Source of the DNA: JAVJSU01 sp040219275
Lineage (GTDB): Bacteria > Chloroflexota > Anaerolineae > Aggregatilineales > Phototrophicaceae
Assembly: GCA_040219275.1 (NCBI GenBank)
Contig: JAVJSU010000064.1
Location: forward strand, 1 to 30,986
DNA length: 30,986 nucleotides
Reading direction: 5' to 3'
The notes below the pieces were generated by a model. It was not told the origin of the DNA. It ran no database searches and saw only the letters and a program-made list of their open reading frames with translations. Position numbers and translations under genes: made by a program. Of this stretch, positions 29,578 to 30,986 are shown piece after piece; position 1 is the stretch's first letter; every line of letters starts with the position of its first letter.

Positions 29578-30583
29578 TGATACGAAGCAAAAAGAAAAAG
29601 TTTCCTCCGGCGGGAGTGGAGAACGCGATTCTGGACGTTCCCGGATGGCGCAATCTCAGCAGGAATATTATGTGAGTCTGGTTGTCCGGCTAACGATCAT
29701 CGCGATTGCAATCGTGTTCGCGCTGTTTCCGGTGTTGTTCGTGGCATCGTCCGCGTTTAACCCTGCGGGAACGTTATCTACACAGTCTTTGCTACCGAGT
29801 GGTATTGGCGGACTGGATGATTTGACGACGAACTTCCGGGCATTGATGGTGGATGAACTGGATCAATTCCCGTTCTGGTATTGGATTGGTAACTCCACGT
29901 TTGTGGCGGGGGTCAGTACGATTTTGATTGTGCTGGTCTCGGCATTGGCGGCATATTCGTTCTCGCGCTTCCGGTTTACGGGTCGGCGTTCGTTGTTGCT
30001 GTTCATCCTGCTTGTTCAGGCATTCCCGAACTTGCTGGCGATGGTGGCGATCTTCCTGATTTTGAATGATATTTCGCGTATCGCGGAGGTTATTCCGCAG
30101 GCGTTGCCGTTCCTCGATTTCATCGACTGGAGCTTTATCGGGCTGTTTGGTTTGAATAGCCTCGGCGGGTTGATTTTCGTGTATCTTGGCGGGGCGATGG
30201 GTGTGAATACGTGGCTGATGAAGGGCTTCTTTGACTCCATCCCGAAAGATATTGACGAATCCGCAGTTGTTGATGGGGCGACCCACTGGCAAACCTTCTG
30301 GATTCTGATTTTCCCGCTGGTGCGTCCGATTCTGGTTGTGGTGGGTATTCTGGCGTTCGTCGGCACGTTCAATGAGTTCGTGCTGGCGCGTATCGTTTTG
30401 CGTGATAAAGAACAATGGACGTTGATGCTCGGTCTGTTCCAATTCATCAACGCGGACTTTAACCGAGACTGGGGTAAGTTCGCGGCGGGTGCGCTGGTTT
30501 CGGCGGTGCCGGTGGTGGCGATTTATCTCGCCCTGCAAGATCAGATCGTCGGCGGTTTGACGGTAGGTGCGGTGAAGGGTTAA
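29570..30583 (+). CDS. malG: Maltose-type ABC transporter permease
   Basis: 337 residues from the ATG at 29570, preceded by GGGAGGAGA. The frame extends far upstream inside malF, but that part is not MalG-like. A polar N-terminal tail (about 1-35, rich in K, S and G) precedes six membrane segments. The EAA motif reads E-S-A-V-V-D-G-A-T-H-W-Q-T-F-W-I-L-I-F-P-L. The end V-G-G-L-T-V-G-A-V-K-G is the typical MalG C-terminus, which reaches into the ATPase dimer. With MalF it forms the channel of the importer. The MalK ATPase is not in the window and may be shared. Confidence 0.93.
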   Translation: MSSDTKQKEKVSSGGSGERDSGRSRMAQSQQEYYVSLVVRLTIIAIAIVFALFPVLFVASSAFNPAGTLSTQSLLPSGIGGLDDLTTNFRALMVDELDQFPFWYWIGNSTFVAGVSTILIVLVSALAAYSFSRFRFTGRRSLLLFILLVQAFPNLLAMVAIFLILNDISRIAEVIPQALPFLDFIDWSFIGLFGLNSLGGLIFVYLGGAMGVNTWLMKGFFDSIPKDIDESAVVDGATHWQTFWILIFPLVRPILVVVGILAFVGTFNEFVLARIVLRDKEQWTLMLGLFQFINADFNRDWGKFAAGALVSAVPVVAIYLALQDQIVGGLTVGAVKG

Positions 30584-30615
30584 AATGTTGACCGCAACTC
30601 TTATGAGTGCCTTTT

Positions 30616-30657
30616 GCCCCCTCACCCTAAATCCCTCTCCCACAAGGGGCGAGGGAC
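30616..30657. repeat. Dispersed repeat of the CCCTCACCCTAAATCCCTCTCCCA type
   Basis: The stretch CCCCCTCACCCTAA, then CCCTCTCCCACAAGGGGCGAGGGAC, can fold on CCCTC/GAGGG and CCC/GGG. This motif recurs between genes in many bacteria, including Chloroflexota. It may help end the mal transcript, but only TTT follows. Confidence 0.6.
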
Positions 30658-30784
30658 TTTAAAACATTGTTTGAATTGCCAGACAAGGTAGTGGAGTAGT
30701 GTGGCTATAAGCATATAATTTTGCTGAGTAGTGAAGATGTATTTAGGATTGATGACAACTCGCGCCAATTGTTAATGTAGTAAC

Positions 30785-30819
30785 AAAAAAGCCTGTCCGA
30801 TGAATGGATGGGTTTTTTT
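30785..30819 (+). terminator. Intrinsic terminator, probably of the mal operon
   Basis: CCTGTCC (30792-30798) pairs with GGATGGG (30806-30812), including two G-U pairs, around a 7-base loop. An A6 run precedes it and a T7 run follows. It lies about 200 bases after the malG stop and could also act in the reverse direction. Confidence 0.65.
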
Positions 30820-30871
30820 GTTGGAGAGTTAACAGTAATCAGTTTTTAATCCTAAGGAGGGTCTAATTCCC

Positions 30872-30917
30872 CGTAGCTTGCTACGTCACTAATGGATTTG
30901 CCGAAGGCAATCTATTA
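30872..30917. repeat. Pair of hairpins near the window edge
   Basis: CGTAGC-TT-GCTACG (30872-30885) is a 6-bp stem with a 2-base loop. At 30890-30917, TAATGGATTTGCC and GGCAATCTATTA pair around GAA with one bulged T and one G-U, giving 12 pairs. The CCCCGTAGCTTGCTACG type of sequence resembles dispersed palindromic repeats. Its function is unknown. Confidence 0.5.
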
Positions 30918-30986
30918 GATAAACTATAATGATGAGTAAGCTAATCCGAAAAAGTCATAACGTATCTATTTTGTTATATCATATCG

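Larger units (their letters stand above)
30584..30986. other. Intergenic region after the mal operon, repeats only
   Basis: About 400 bases up to the window edge with no protein-like frame. It holds a CCCTCACCC-type repeat, an intrinsic terminator and two hairpins near the end (all listed). Confidence 0.5.

Noticed and set aside
29792..30643. Long reading frame (283 codons) on the minus strand inside malG
   Set aside because: Extremely rich in Gln, Arg, His and Asn as expected for antisense of a membrane protein gene. No signature.
1..30986. CRISPR array, rRNA genes, transposase genes, phage structural genes
   Set aside because: None seen. There are no regularly spaced identical repeats, and the only mobile-element gene recognised is the serine recombinase.

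Overview
The window looks like a chromosomal segment of a mid-GC Chloroflexota bacterium, probably Anaerolineae-like. This is inferred from Chloroflexota-style lipoproteins (a TREVTVVV/TPTP-rich linker after a lipobox), the mix of gene families, and dispersed hairpin repeats of a kind I associate with this phylum. The assignment is by recognition only and was not tested by a search.

Layout. 1-281 is the 3' end of an aldo/keto reductase gene, followed by an unrecognised gene fragment (336-608). 929-1702 is an SDR dehydrogenase with a good promoter and a long palindrome at its expected start point. 1778-2257 is non-coding, with a possible antitoxin-like remnant and a short palindrome. 2258-4385 is a compact mobile cassette: a ribbon-helix-helix-like protein, a 47-residue peptide, and a large serine recombinase whose last codons run antisense through tRNA-Val(UAC). 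4504-14204 is a minus-strand housekeeping block: dCTP deaminase, an M16C metalloprotease, ArgS, a rhomboid protease, a TPR membrane protein, a membrane-anchored methyltransferase and an NAD-dependent epimerase. An MsbA-like ABC exporter (14309-16159) follows, then a regulatory-looking intergenic region and a small orphan antitoxin-like gene.

16947-25193 is a minus-strand accessory region. In order of transcription it holds a lipoprotein, an (alpha/alpha)6-barrel glycosidase-like protein, a PAS histidine kinase, a GHMP-kinase (ThrB-like) protein, a TPR/TIM-barrel lipoprotein, and two A+T-rich unknown genes. The ThrB-like and TIM-barrel proteins appear to have lost canonical active-site residues. 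The two unknown genes flank a 49-bp duplicate of the TIM-barrel gene's 3' end, a sign of insertion or duplication.

The plus strand resumes at 25379 with a C2-like protein and a DUF971 protein. A malEFG-type sugar importer operon (26430-30583) follows. Its binding protein carries an extra C-terminal domain resembling the X25 module of pullulanases, and its promoter region has a LacI/CcpA-type operator match plus an inverted repeat at the expected +1. No MalK ATPase or regulator gene is in the window. The most interesting observations are the recombinase/tRNA overlap with its small cassette, the MalE-X25 fusion, the pair of apparently inactive enzymes, and several well-formed operator palindromes.
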